This document shows, one piece after another, positions 11,130 to 24,315 of a stretch of DNA of 64,000 nucleotides; the stretch's first letter is position 1, and each line of letters starts with the position of its first letter. Origin of the DNA: Epiperipatus broadwayi (lineage: Eukaryota > Onychophora > Udeonychophora > Euonychophora > Peripatidae). A program made the translations under genes and the position numbers. Location of the stretch: positions 1-64,000 of the forward strand of contig JAQFVV010001073.1 in NCBI GenBank assembly GCA_028023455.1. Reading direction: 5' to 3'. A model generated the notes under the pieces. That model was not told where the DNA came from. It did no database searches and was given only the letters and a program-made list of their open reading frames with translations.

Positions 11130-11642
11130 AAACAAAGGCAAAACTCCCCATACAGTAGTGCCACCCTGTGCCAAACAGAGTAATCAATGGATGCCAGAAG
11201 GCCTGTGAATAAAATCCCTATCTAGTGCCTACTCATCCAATATCCCCAGACTAGTTTCTGGCTTGTGGTCATCATCAGTGAGGATCCTTGGATCTGAGAG
11301 CACTGCACCTAGATCTTAGAATCTAATGCAACCCTCCAGCAGCCACCTTTTCACTCTACTTTACTACAAAACAATGAGAATGAAATTGAAAACATTGTTA
11401 ATATCTTCAATCTAAGCTCAATAGTTTATATAGTCATGTGGGTCTGAACTCAATTCAGCACCCATACATTTTGGTGTCTTTGGCTCTTAAACAACCATAA
11501 ACACCACTATCCTATTAGGCAGGAATGGTGTTAAACCATCAAACATCACATGATCACCATCTCTATACTAGCACATAATTTGTTGTAAACAAATTATATG
11601 CTAGTATAGAGATGGTGATTATGTGATGTTTGATGGTTTAAT
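11130..11642 (-). mobile_element. Ribozyme repeat family A, single-unit insertion in the LINE
   Basis: 513 bp flanked by a perfect 13-bp duplication acttttttagctt (11117-11129 and 11643-11655). Copy C of the LINE shows the uninterrupted site, so the borders are exact. Contents: one complete family A monomer (hammerhead at 11235-11293, second hairpin near 11436-11475) plus a 67-bp inverted piece at its end that folds back on the monomer. No protein coding. Confidence 0.85.
11235..11293 (-). ncRNA. Type I hammerhead ribozyme, core intact
   Basis: On the minus strand: stem I strand ATCCAA...TCCTCA, core CTGATGA, stem II TGACCACAAGCCA (one A-C mismatch), GAAA, short stem III CTAG, cleavage triplet GTC, then stem I return strand TGGGGA...TTGGAT. 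Every invariant hammerhead core position is present. Predicted cleavage is 3' of the C at 11249. Confidence 0.8.
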
Positions 11643-12825
11643 ACTTTTTTAGCTTCTTATTTTAATCTACAAAATAATTCTTGCACTACTGCTGTAAAAT
11701 ATTTTGGAGATATGGAGTCACCCTGCCTTACACTTTTTTTAATGTTGATTTCCCTACTATCATTATGTAATCTAATAGTTGCTGTTGCATTTTCATAAAT
11801 ATTCTTTAAGATATGACAATATTTTGGATCGACACCTTGGTGATCCAATGCTTTAATCACTGAAGTAATGTTTATAAAATCAAATGGCTTTTCATAATCT
11901 ACAAATCCTAAGCCTAATGGCAACTCATATTCATTTGTCCATTCTATAACATCTCTCAATACCTGGATGTGATCTACTTTGTTAAAACCACTTTTAAATT
12001 CAGCTTGTTTTTTTTGGTTGGTGGAAATCCAGTGTTTTCTGTAGATGAGTTGTAATTATCTGAGTAAAATTTTTGTATAAAACTGATAAAAGACTGATAG
12101 GTCTGTAATTTCTAATGGCTTCTTTATGAACTTTTTTAATTATTAATATTAATATTGCATGGTACATCTTTATCATTTAGACATTTGGTATATAACTTTG
12201 ATAAAAAAATTCTATTTCTTCAACTGCTTCTTTTAATATATTAATTGTAATTCCATCATTACATGGAGTCTTCCCTTTCTTTATAAATTTAATTGCATCT
12301 CTCACTTCCTCATTCAAAATTCTGGGTAAATCAGAAGATATAATCAGTATAGGAGGCACTTGTTCTTTATTACTATATAATTCTTGATAGAAGTCTTCTA
12401 CACATTTCATGATGTCATCTCTCTTTTTAGTAATAATGCCATCTTTTTTTTTATTACAGATATAAATTTCCTACCAATACCAAAATGTTGTTTTACACTC
12501 TTTAGACTTTTATTCTTTTCTACAACTTTTCTTGCTAGTTCACAATTATACTTTCTTATATCATTTTCAATTCTTTTCTGCACCATTTTACAAAATTCGA
12601 GATATTCAATCTTTTTTAATGCATCGTTGTTATATATCCTCATATTCCTTCTTTTCTTCATAAATTCTTTAGTCTCAATAGAAATCTTATTGGTCAATTG
12701 CTGCTTTTTTCTACCAGCTATCTTTGTTGCAGTTTTCAAAAGTGTATCAGTTATTTTCCTATTAATGTCATTCAAATCTGAATCATGTTCAAAATCAACT
12801 AATACTTGAAACCGATTTGTAAGTT

Positions 12826-13673
12826 CTAATTTAAATTTATTAGAATGTTTCTGAAAATTAGGAATATTAACTGTAAACATGGTTTTCTTAATAATTTTTG
12901 TCTCTCTAGTTTTGCATTAACATGTATCTTATATCTTACTAATCGATGATCACTTTCTGTGTTAAATTTATTAAGAACATTACAATCTTGAAATATGTAT
13001 TTTCTCTTAGTCAAAATATAATCCACTTCTGCTGTACATTCATTTGGATGCTTCCATGTCAATTTCTTTTTAACATTTTTCTCAAAAAAAGAATTCATAA
13101 TATAAAGTTTTTCATTTTCTGCAAACTCCACAAGTCTATGTCCTCTTTTATTTCTATTACCATAACTAAAATTTCCTACAGCATTTTCATCTTTCATTTG
13201 TTTACCAATTCTAGCATTAAAGTCTCCCATAACAATTTTAAATGTTGTTTGCTGTGATCAAAAGTTTTTTGTACATCGATATAAAAATCTTCTATTATTT
13301 CATCACTATGAGAACTTGTTGGGGCACAAACCTGAATTATCTGCATTTGGTATCTGCTATTAAGTTGTAAAACTAATCTTGTCACTCTGTCTGATACACC
13401 ATCAATCTCCACAATGTTATTCTTCTATTTTTTATTTATAATGAATCCTACTCCACTTGTATTTTCAATATTTGAGCCCTTATCGTAGAGTATATGTCTA
13501 CTTTTTAAATCAATTGTGTGTTCATCTTTTCTTTTATCATCACAAAGTACAATAATGTCCCATTTAATATAAGACAATTCTTCAAACTCTTGCAATCTTC
13601 CTTTACTTGAAAATGATCTGCAGTTGTAAGTACCTAAATAAAATGTCATCATCAAATAGCAGCCTGAGTCCAC
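12826..13673 (-). pseudogene. APE endonuclease domain of RTE copy A
   Basis: Three overlapping frames together give the domain. The N-terminal strand reads LGTYNCRSFS (catalytic Asn), followed by QIIQVCAPTSSHSDE, MGDFNARIGKQMKD (Asp and Asn), EVDYILTKRK, and SDHRLV (Asp and His). The metal-binding Glu found in copy C (GLCEVRRK) is Asp here (VLCDDKRK). Frame breaks near 13420 and 13200 make the protein unmakeable. In an active element this domain nicks the target DNA so that RT can prime on it. Confidence 0.8.
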
Positions 13674-14032
13674 AATCAGGGAATTCTTAGCACCTTATGC
13701 CTTTGGCCACCAACTGCTGCTTTGGTTGGGGACTTTACTTTCTCCTGGGAATAAGGGCCATGATTTGTTTTTGTCTGTCATGAGGATATATATTGGAAAA
13801 ATATTCTTAAACTCTGAGGTAAAAAGCCAATAAACTCACCATGCTGACTAATGAATGTTGGTGAGCATCCCATTTATGTTCATATACTATATGAATAATC
13901 ACGTAGTAATAACAGCTGCTACAACAAGAATGTATGGAATGAACATTAGGAATTTGCACTGCTCAGTTACTTTAAGGCCTCCAGGAGGAATGGAAGGGTC
14001 TCCTTTTCAGTTAATACCAAGCTCCATTCTGC

Positions 14033-14038
<6 letters not shown>

Positions 14039-14087
<49 letters not shown>
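14039..14087. repeat. (TA)n microsatellite
   Basis: Pure AT run directly upstream of the LINE 5' end. Confidence 0.95.
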
Positions 14088-14088
<1 letters not shown>

Positions 14089-14099
14089 CAAATAAAATA

Positions 14100-14640
14100 A
14101 CTGTTAATTAAAAAATATTGTAATAATAATATAAATAATAAATATAATGGTAAATATAATATACAGTCTTTCAATCTGTATCAGCACTTACTTTGGTTAA
14201 TTCGTTAACCCTTGTCAACTGTCATTAAATTAAAAAACAAAACAGGAGCAAACATCATCAATCAAATCCCATTAATCCTGCATTTTAATGTTAGCAGCTT
14301 GTCTATTAATAATTTATTTGTATTTATTATAATTGCATTCTTAATTTTTTTTATTTTGTTTTCTTTCTTCATGAAGAATATTAACACTTTCAAAATCAAT
14401 CTTTAATTTATATTTACATGTCCTTTCATGATACAAGCAAACTGAAGCAATCATTAAATCATTATTATTTTTACTTTTTACACACTTGCATAACAATTCA
14501 TGCTCCTTTAAACTTTTCTCTATACTGCACCTATACAAGATAACAAACATCCCAAACAACTGATACATAACATTCTTGTTTGTTTGACAGATATAACAAC
14601 AATCAATCAGTCAAGAGGTTAGATTAATCTAGCTTACACC
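14100..14640 (-). pseudogene. Penelope-like 3' end, inverted copy
   Basis: Minus-strand frame 14341-14568 reads CSIEKSLKEHELLCKCVKSK, the same GIY-YIG-derived segment as 9757-10300, and then a similar 3' non-coding tail. The YIG triad itself is lost. It lies tail-to-tail with the 9757 copy across the LINE, so the two look like one inverted PLE pair that the LINE later split. Confidence 0.6.
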
Positions 14641-15619
14641 CATTATTTGTTTTTTAATACCCTTTTTACATCTTGTTTTTTAAAAAGAAGAGAACATATG
14701 TAAATTATATTGTAATTTTCTAAAGATACACTTACACCATTTGTTTTTTAGATGTACCTAACTTCATGTATATATATTATATTTTAAATGTTTATTTTTT
14801 TTTCAATAAGCATATAGCCAAAAACATGTCAAAAAGATAATGATCAAAGTATCATTAGAATATTCTATAATTTTCCCATATTTTATACCTTTATGATATA
14901 TATATATATAAAATACATTGAAATGAATACTTTAGTACTAGTCTATTCAGTAAGTGAAATAGTGTAGCAAACATCTTCATACAGTAGTGCCACATAGTGC
15001 AAGCCATTATAATCAAAGGATGCAAGGTTTGTGTACAAAATCTCTATCTATTTCCCAATCATTCAATATCTCCAGCCTAGTTTGTAGTTTGTGAGTGAGT
15101 TTTGTGTATTTCATCCTAGTTTGGTGCTTATAGTAAGATTACTAAATGGATGAAGGCTTAAATTTAGTTTCCTGGAACACAATTAAGTATCTTGGATAGT
15201 AGTACTAGTCCCAAACAAAGAAATTTTCCAGGGAGCCGAGTCTTATAAATCATATCTTCAACAAATATAATCTGAGCAATATGCCTGTGCTAATGGGATA
15301 TCACTATGATGAGTAGGAAATAATATGACAGATTATCATCACAACCAATAAAATAGTCATACAAACTTATAATGCCCATTAGTATTTTCATCATCAATCT
15401 GTTATTGGGAAATAAAGAGCAAATTTTGTTGGAAGATATTTTGAAAGTTAATAATTATATCAATAGATACATAGATTTATATTTGATAAAAATATAAAAA
15501 AGCAAAGATGAATAAATAAATTAAGAACAAAAAAATATTACATAAAGATTGTGTAGATTTGATAATTTGTAAACATATAATGTTCATATAGATTGCTTGG
15601 ATGATATATATATATATAT
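14641..15619. other. Non-coding stretch with an old family A relic
   Basis: No coding signal. 14965-15110 is a worn family A monomer piece (catacagtagtgccaca, then aatatctccagcctagtttg); the minus-strand hammerhead core is destroyed there. Short TA runs at 14898 and 15608. Confidence 0.45.
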
Positions 15620-18600
15620 TGTACCCTCACTTCTCGATATATGATATAACTTAAATATGACTAGCTCAATTAAATCGTTATGCTTAACTAAAATATGTAT
15701 AACTATCTTTAATATATTTTTATAATACTATATCTTATCAAATTTATCATAACTTATCAAAAATTAATATAGTTCAATATCATCTACTAATTAAATAAGT
15801 ATTTACTAAAATCATGAGACTGTGAAGTGAAGTTACAATTGGTAATTGAATTTACATTGAGCCAATGTCTTCCCAAGACATTATCTCAATGGCATAAGAA
15901 TACTAATTACATCTTTATTATTTCATTACTACATCTACAGCACTCTTATGTCTTTTATAAATTAACTACCTTTCATAATAATAGATAAATAAATCACAAT
16001 CTTTTGTTAAGGACATATAATTAAATAATCTCAGGTTCTTCTAATTATCTTAAAGTAATAATAATTCGTGCAGATAGGAATGATAAGGGATTTAATATCA
16101 AACCTAAATACACCTAACTTACTCCAATAACATTAACTAACAAGAATAATCTTTAGTGTATAACTTAATCTTATCTATTTTTATTATACTATTAATCATT
16201 AAGATAATAAGTAAATCATATACATATCTTTCATTTCCAGATAGCATCTTAATTTTAAAATATACTAAATTCTCATAATTTAATTATCTGTGGCAATAAA
16301 TAATATTATACTCTTATATTGTGCATTATAATTACTTTCTGACCATCATAATATTATATGTTATGTCAATCAATTTCTATAAATTATATTAAGAAAATAT
16401 TGTGTTTCTTTCTAAATAATAATAATAATAAATTCATATTGTGCAAATATATTATGTTTATTCAAATTATCTGTTGTCAAATGCTGTGGTGTAAAATAAT
16501 GAATTCGACACATTTTAAAAACAACTTTACAAATTTATTTACATCAACTTTAACCAATAACTTATTTACACTATTTACATTAAAAGTGGAAATCAAAGAA
16601 AAAATAAAAAAATAAGAAAAATAATAATACAAGTTTTTTTTACACTGTTACTATTTCCATAATCATAAATAAATAATTTATACATTCTTTAAATGTTTTA
16701 TCAACAACATTTAATTAAGTTGATGAACTTAAAATTTAATAGATATCATTTTGTCATCAATTAATACAAGAAAATTTTATGTAAAATATCCTAAAATGTA
16801 GCACATGTAAATAAACAAACGTTAACAATTAAAATGCTACTTTACCTAAGTATTTCTGCTATTTATATTACAATGTACTAATATGTATTACATTTACTAT
16901 TAGCATTACTCCAATGTCAAATAACGTATAAACTGATATAACTTTGTGATATAATAATAATTATTGATTATAATTATTTATTTCATTCTAATGTAATTTC
17001 ATACTACATGTCTTACCAAAATATGCAATACGTATATGTTCTTTTAAACTAATCTTTAAAATTATTCAACAATTACCGATTTTATAAGGTATTATATTAA
17101 ATAAAATTCTATGATTCTTTTTTATTTAAACTATTACTCTTCTTAACTTGTTATTCCTATTCCTTCCTAATAAACTTCTATCTAAAATATCGTTTTAACC
17201 TTATTCAACTTCAGAAAAACAGATGACCAATAATTATCCAAACTCTCTTATACCTCATCATCTATATCCGATAAACCTTCAATCAAAATATAAATTTCTA
17301 TGTAAAATTAACTTATCTTATCTAATAAAATAAAATAAAAATATAAATTTTTATATCTCTTACTAACTTGAAAAGAAAAATAATAACTTATACTAATATA
17401 ATAAATCTCATTCCTAATATTGTAACAGAAACATTAAAATTTATCCACGAAAGAATCATATAATTGTTTCTAGATTTCTCATATTACGTTGTATTAAATT
17501 TACATCATAAATTCAAAGTATGCATATTAAAATAAAACTGTTATTACTAATCTTATGCGTATATTATTTAAATATTTATACATTCATTCAACAATCAAAT
17601 AATATTTGGTTGATCTAAAGAAAACATATCAAAATACATCAAATTATTATTATTATATAATTTTTACCATAAATGATACTCTAATGTACAGTCCGCCATA
17701 CGATGTCCTCCAGGATTATAGTTTTACAAAATAATTTCACATTTACACTCAACAATTATTCTTTAAAATATTACGTGTCGTATAATTATAAAAAATAAAA
17801 CTTTATGCAATGAAATGTTATATTAATATTTAGTTATTTTTAAAATGTAAATGTACCTTTCCTATCTTTAACAAATCAATAATTAATTAAATATTTATGT
17901 TAGTTAATAAATAAAAAAACATATTACATAAAATCCAACGGTGTCTTCTTTCACCCATAATTGTTCTTTTTCCTAGGCACAAACTTTCACCACACATTAC
18001 TTCCTTTTCCGGTACATCACGTGTTTTAAAAGTTTTTATAAAAATGAAAACGTTCTTTCTTTTTTTAAAAAAAAAATAAAATAAAAATAAAAATCAGTTC
18101 CACCATAAGAATAAAATAGTAATTAAAATAGTTTATATGATCCGGATTCATTTCTTTAAAGGCAAATTATTTTAAAGTTATTATTTTTAGTATTAGTCAA
18201 TAGTTTATAAAGTTCTTATTTAATTATTTTAAATTGACTTGGATATCCACATATATTTTATTTGCGCATTCCTTAACAAAATAATTTAGGTAAGATTAAT
18301 TTTTAATTCTTCTGTACGACCAGCGTTCAGACTTTAATAATATAATAATTTTACTTATAGGTATTTCTTGGCCAATTAAACTTCCAATTTATTTGCCTTT
18401 TTAAAACTATCAAAATTTAGTCTTTTAAACCACAAAGACTTTACCAGGCAAATATTTATATAATCATTATTATTTACCATATCTTTACCAAGATATATAT
18501 ACTTAGATTTATAATTTACAAATACTTTCTTCATAAAAAAGTATTTCTCTTTCTTTAAAATATCTGTTTTATCAAAATTAATTACAATCAACTTTTAAAG

Positions 18601-19930
18601 TTACATACTGTCCAACATATTGCTTTTATCCATCTAGTAATTCTCCTAGTTAATCCAGTGTTTGTTATATTTTTAGTATAAAATCTCCAATACATTTTAT
18701 CCTTATACGATGTCTTCATGACTATTTGATAGTAAATTGAGCTTCGATAGAGACGATCAATAGGAAACTATAATTAAATTAGCACTGCATATTTGACGGT
18801 AAAATTTTTATAAATTATTTAAAAAAAAAACCACTCTCTTATAATTTTAAAATGACTACGAGAGCGTCTATAATTTTACTTAGCTATCTTTAATAGCACA
18901 CTTTACTTTAAAAATTACAATCATAATCCCTCCGAACAATTGAACCTTGGTTTTTATACCGGAATAAACTCCCCACTTGATTGGTAAATTAAACAATCAA
19001 CTTGCTAGCTTATTTACATATTTTACCAACAATACAGAATTAAAAATAAATAATGACTTATTTAATATTTATTATTTATTACATTATTAAATTCTTAAAT
19101 TAATCTTTATCATTTATTTAAATCCATTAAACATTTTTTTAAAATATACTTTCTTACTTTATTTCACTTTTAACTTTTATAAGATTATTTTTATAAACAA
19201 ACTAAATCTATTTTTATTCGTTATGTTTTTTAAGCAGTATTTTAAAAATCAGATTTAATATTTCACATTAACTATTTTTATTTTTATCTCGTGATAGCCA
19301 ATATAATACTTATAATTTTTATAACAGAATTTTAAAATAGTTTTGGCAACATTACTAAAAAAAACTCACAAGCATGTGTGTATATGTCTAACTAACATCT
19401 GTTTTACAACACAGATACAAACGCTTGTAATAATCTAAAAATAAACTAACAATTTCATTTTTTAAAAATAAATATTTTTTTAAAATAAACAATATATTAT
19501 AACAACTTTTAAAATAATAATTCGATATTATTAAAATCAAATATTAATCTTTTATTATGTACTACTAATTATTACAATATTTTTATACACCTATTAAATG
19601 TTAATCTTTATCAACAATAAATATATGCATTTAATTTTAACGTGTCTTTTTAAAACTTTTAGCTTTAAACATTTATTTATTAAATTTATTAGTGCAGTAT
19701 TAATTATGGCCAGTTTTCCCAACCATATACTATTATCATCTTTATTGAAACATCTCTCTCAAACATCAGCACACTTTTCACATATCAAACACTCATAAAT
19801 TACTTGAATTACACTTTTTGAAAGATTGTTATTAACAAAATTAACATCATATAGCTAAATATATCTTAAATTTAAATTTTTTTAAGCAGATTGATATAAC
19901 AATTTATGGAGACCCATACAAAAGGGCACA
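15620..19930. repeat. Giant solo-LTR-like repeat, copy 1 (4.3 kb)
   Basis: Begins TGTACCCTC and ends GGGCACA, flanked on both sides by TA runs. It is homologous along its length to 23075-30783 after the latter's two insertions are removed; for example both share a segment with tttttatacc and cttatttacata (18950-19020 versus 29140-29210). It has very low GC and no ORF of note. TG...CA ends, a single copy per site and TA flanks suggest a solo LTR, but no internal region is present to prove it. Orientation is unknown. Confidence 0.6.
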
Positions 19931-20026
19931 ATATATATATATATGTCACATGACCTAATTGGATAAGTTTGTATTTAAAAATGTTATATATAGAGCTCGC
20001 AAAATAAGCTCTTAACAAACTCTGTA

Positions 20027-20089
20027 GAATATCCCCAACCCCAGACCAGTTTCTGGTACTGGCATCCTCAGTGAGGTGCTATAATATTC
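20027..20089 (-). ncRNA. Hammerhead ribozyme, family B monomer 1
   Basis: Minus strand: stem I GAATAT...CCTCA, core CTGAGGA, weak stem II TGCCAGTACCA (two clear pairs), GAAA, stem III CTGG, cleavage triplet GTC, then TGGGG...ATATTC returning to stem I. The core is intact but stem II is short. Confidence 0.65.
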
Positions 20090-20405
20090 AAGCATTAGAT
20101 TAAAAATACCAAGACAATCCCAGCACTTTATCTAATTTATAACTATTAAGTAAAAAATCTGAAATTTTCAGACATCCATATATCTTCCAATCCAGCTATC
20201 TAATATAATAATCATATGGGCTGAACTAAGTTCAGATTCACCATATATTAGTAACTTTAGCAATATAAAATCACTAAAGTCTTAATAGCAAAAAATAAAA
20301 TTACAAAAAAAACCAAGTCAGATGTCACTTGACCTAATTTAATAAGCTTATATTTACAAATGTTATATATAGAGCTTGCAAAATAAGCTCTTAACAAGCT
20401 TTGTG

Positions 20406-20468
20406 GAATATCCCCAACACCAAACTGGTTTCTGCTACTTGCATCCTCAGTGAGATCCTAGGATATTC
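20406..20468 (-). ncRNA. Hammerhead ribozyme, family B monomer 2
   Basis: Minus strand: stem I GAATATCC pairs perfectly with GGATATTC; core CTGAGGA; stem II TGC-AAGTA-GCA is perfect; GAAA; short stem III; cleavage triplet GTT, allowed by the NUH rule. The proximal part of stem I pairs less well. Confidence 0.65.
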
Positions 20469-20819
20469 AAGCATTAGATTAAAAATACCAGGCAAGCCCA
20501 GCACTTTATTGTATGACTATTAAGTAGAAAATCTGGAATTTTCAGACATCCATGTCTTTCAATCCAGCTACCTAGCATAAATAGCCATATGGGACTGAAC
20601 TAAGTTCAGTTACACCATATATTAATAGCTTTAGCAATATAAAATTACCAAAGCTTTAATAGCAAAAAATAACATTTGTAAATACAAGCTTATTAAATTA
20701 GGTCATGTGACTTGGAATTTTTTTGATATTTTATTTTTTGCTATTAAGTTTTGCCAAATTTATATTGCTAAATCTATTAATCTATGGTGTATCTAAGCTT
20801 AGGTCATTCCATATATATA

Positions 20820-23074
20820 TATAAGGATTTTGGCTTGAAGATAAATTTAATAATTATTCATAACAATAACTAAAACAATCAAAAACATATGAAAATTAAT
20901 GGTAATAGTTTTACATTTGACTGAACTCTTGGTGTTATTTAATATTCTAGATATAATTTGTATGGATATTGACATACATACTTTAAAAAAATGAAAATGT
21001 ATACACAAATAGACAGATGTATTTACTGAAAAATAAATACTTAATAATTAAGTAAACAGATTTATCGAATTTTCTGTCTTAATTATGTATAACATCTTAT
21101 ACTATGTTTTTGTGTTATTAAAAATTATTTTTTCTTAGAATTTTTTTAAAAAACATTATAAAGTTTATCAAAGATTTAAACGTGACCTTTACAGAGATTA
21201 CCTTTAATTGCAGTTTATTAAAGATAGAGTATTGTAAAATATTTTCTGATAATAAAATATTGAAAATTACATTTATATTTCTAAAACAGTAATTGTTTGA
21301 ATGAGAATTAGTATATAATTAAAGTTAACTACTATTTTGGTGATTAAATTAATAATCCCATTTTATATTAAATGAACAATAATGGAGCTAAAAATTACAC
21401 GATTGCAGATAAAATTCATTTTTTAAAACTAAAGTTATTTCCTCCTCCCAGGAAACATTTCAAAACCTAGTTTTAAAAAAACGGCAGGTCTGTAGATTAT
21501 CTCTCTTTTTGCAAAATATGTTAATCATTATCACATAATATAAATATTTATTTATGGTTACACTATAAATATAGTTTATCACTTCAAATTTATCATTACG
21601 CTTTAAATTCTTCTTCGCATTATTTCAACATTTTTTCTTATCTCATTTCTCTATTTACCTAAATATTTTTTATAATTTTTAAATTTATTTTTATCTATTT
21701 GTTTTCATCTTTTTTAAAAATTCACCTGAACTTGTTTTATATTAGACCCCTTAATTGTTACAATGACATGAAAGATTTATATTTTTACGTCCAACATATA
21801 TTTTACTTTTGATCTTTTTTTTATAAATGTACACTTTTTCATATTTTGATTAATTATCTACATTTTCTCTTACGTGCAAAAGTCCGAATTCTTAGATAAA
21901 ATTTTAAAAATTAGTCATTTTTAGATAAATAAACTATGTTGTTTTGACATATATAAAGGGACAATACTCCAATAATGCTTGATTCAGTCACTATTTTTAT
22001 CGATTGTTTTCAGCTGGTAATAATAAGGACTAAAATGCAAACTTAGTTAGAAATGTTAACTTTTTAAATTCTAATCGTTTTTTACTTATTTATGTTGAAA
22101 TATAACTGGAAAATAATTATTTATTTTTAACAATTCCATCATAAGCAAAAGTTAGATAAAGTTTAGTCACGTTCATTTGTTTGTACTATAAACCATACAG
22201 TGACAATAAAAGTATTAATATTACAATCTTCTGATTATCATCTTATAGTCTAATTATAATTGTTGCATTTTTGTTATGTCTTCATGATTTAATCATAACA
22301 AAATTAGTTTCAAAAACAAATTCTTTTCCCATAATCTATAAATCTAAAGCAAACTGTAAACTAATATTCAACATGCGTACTATGTTATAATCAGTTTTTA
22401 CTCTTTCTTTATTGACTTTAATTTGATATTCTCTAAATATTATCTAAAAATCTTGATAAAAATTTGAATATAGTTCATTTCCTAAAATTTTTAACAATTT
22501 TTTTTAAACTCTATTATGATTTTCAGTTGTTTAATTATCTCTTTATGTGTTTCACCCATAACATTTAGAAATTAGATCAAAACTTCGTAAATTTTTTTAA
22601 AATTTATTACCTATTTATTAGATACTTTTAATACTTCATTTTTGGACATTTATTTCTTTTATTGATTTTATTATAAATTACATCTGTTGATTTAAAATAT
22701 ATAACATTTCAATTGGTGTAGATCACTTTGTTGTTGTGTTTTTATAACTTTTAGCAATAAATATTTTATTGTTCAGTTTTATACTTTCACGTCAAGACTA
22801 ATTTCCAATTATAATAACAATATTTAATATTCTCTTATTAAATATGTTGATTTTATTTCTAGAATTTGTCAATACAACTCTTTTAACTAAATGTTGTCTC
22901 ATATTAAATTCTAACTCATCTTCACTTTTAAATTAACTGAAGAATGTCTAAATATCTAGATTATAAGTTTTTCTACAGTCGTACTATTTACAAGGCTTTG
23001 TTTTTAAAATATACTTTGTCATTACTGCATTGAATGTATCATATATATTATGAACACTATATATATATATATAT
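20820..23074. other. AT-rich, non-coding; nothing recognised
   Basis: No ORF, RNA gene or repeat family that I can identify. Scattered T/A homopolymers. It ends in a TA run just before the next large repeat. Confidence 0.5.
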
Positions 23075-23661
23075 TGTACCCTCACTTCCAGGAAATATGT
23101 AATAATAACAAATTAGTCTAGCTCAGATAAATAATTATGCTCATATAAAATGTATCTAATCAATAATAACTATATTCTCCAATACTATCTGTTATTAAAC
23201 TAGCTCAAATTAATAAATAATAATATGGTTCGGTTTTATAAATTAATTAAATAAATATCTAATAAAAATGATGAGATTATGAAGTGAGTTTACAAGTGGC
23301 AAGACGAATACATTGAGCCAATATTCCATAGGATATTACCTCAATGGCATAAGAATACTATCCTCCCACCTATTATCTCAAACAGTAAATCTATAATATT
23401 CCTAAATCTTCAATAATAATTAATTAATTAAAATTATCCCCAATAAAACGATCTTCATCTTTTATCTAAATAATCTAGCTCAAATAATCTCAGGTTCTTT
23501 TAAAATAATTCTAAGCAATTATAATTTCTGTAATTAATCATGATAAGGGATTTAATATCATTCTCAACTAAATCTGACTAATACTAATAATAAATAAATA
23601 ATAATAATAATCTTCAATGTATAATTTAATCTTATCTCTTTTCCTATTATAACACTAATCA

Positions 23662-23699
<38 letters not shown>

Positions 23700-23799
23700 T
23701 GTGCAAAACTCTCCATACAGTATTGCCACCCTGTGCCAACCAGAGTAATCAATGAATGCCAGAAGGCTTGCGCAGAAAATCCCTATCTAATGCCTACTC

Positions 23800-23858
23800 A
23801 TCCAATATCCCCAGACTAGTTTCTGGCTTGTGGCCATCGTCAATGAGGAGCTTTGGAT
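23800..23858 (-). ncRNA. Hammerhead ribozyme, family A monomer 1, core mutated
   Basis: Minus strand: core reads TTGACGA instead of CTGANGA (C3 changed). Stem II TGGC-CACAA-GCCA, GAAA, CTAG and GTC are intact. Loss of C3 should greatly reduce cleavage. Confidence 0.7.
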
Positions 23859-24256
23859 GTGAGAGCACTGCTCCTAGATCTTAGGATCTAATGCAACCCT
23901 CCAGCACCCACCTTTTATCTCTACTTAACTACAAAACTATGATAATGATATTGAAAACACAGAAAATAGTTTCAATCTAAGCTCAATAGCTTATATAGTC
24001 ATATAGGTCTGAACTCAGTTCAGCACCCATACATTTTGGTGTCTTTGGCTCTTTAACAACCATAGCTACCATTATCTTATTAGGCAGGATTGGTGTTAAA
24101 CCATTAAGCATCACATGATCACTATCTCTTATACTGGCACATATTTGTTTATAAACAAAGCAAAACTCTCCATACAGTATTGCCATCCTGTGCCAAGCAG
24201 AGTAATCAATGAATGCCAGAAGGCTTGTGCATAAAATTCCTATCTAATGCCTACTC

Positions 24257-24315
24257 ATCCAATATCCCCAGACTAGTTTCTGGGTTGTGGCCATCATTAG
24301 TGAGGAGCTTTGGAT
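24257..24315 (-). ncRNA. Hammerhead ribozyme, family A monomer 2, core mutated
   Basis: Minus strand: core CTAATGA (G5 changed to A), and stem II TGGC-CACAA-CCCA has a mismatch. Stem I, GAAA and GTC remain. Likely inactive. Confidence 0.7.

Larger units (their letters stand above)
10320..12825 (-). pseudogene. Reverse transcriptase and C-terminus of RTE copy A
   Basis: Minus-strand fragments read, in order: the connector ending VKQHFGIGRKFIS; KKGKTPCNDG (RT motif 0/1 region); GFVDYEKPFDFINI; SVRQGDSISPKYFTAV; then, beyond the ribozyme-repeat insertion, HLNFADDVVVF with the catalytic FADD. The C-terminal region encodes the usual RTE tail (WAGHIA and RRW-rich stretch). Frames are broken by stops and small indels. 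The plus-strand ORF at 10442-10912 is only its antisense. Confidence 0.75.
10301..14036 (-). mobile_element. RTE-clade LINE, full length but decayed (copy A)
   Basis: Minus-strand copy of the LINE at 47128-50340. Its 5' end begins gactgcag (14036) and its 3' end is a TGA/TA-rich tail near 10301. Both ends abut TA repeats. The 5' UTR (13680-14036), APE endonuclease and RT follow in order. It has several stop codons and frameshifts and a 513-bp insertion (11130-11642) in the RT, so it is inactive. Compact size, APE then RT, no RNase H and a simple-repeat tail are typical of the RTE clade. Confidence 0.85.
19945..20815. repeat. Ribozyme repeat family B: two monomers plus inverted part
   Basis: Starts gtcacatgacctaattgg after a TA run. 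Two head-to-tail monomers have a 379-bp period. An inverted partial monomer (about 20670-20810) ends the array at another TA run. Each monomer has a minus-strand hammerhead (20027-20089, 20406-20468) and a second hairpin (20213-20248, 20586-20620). The block order matches families A and C although little else aligns. Confidence 0.75.
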
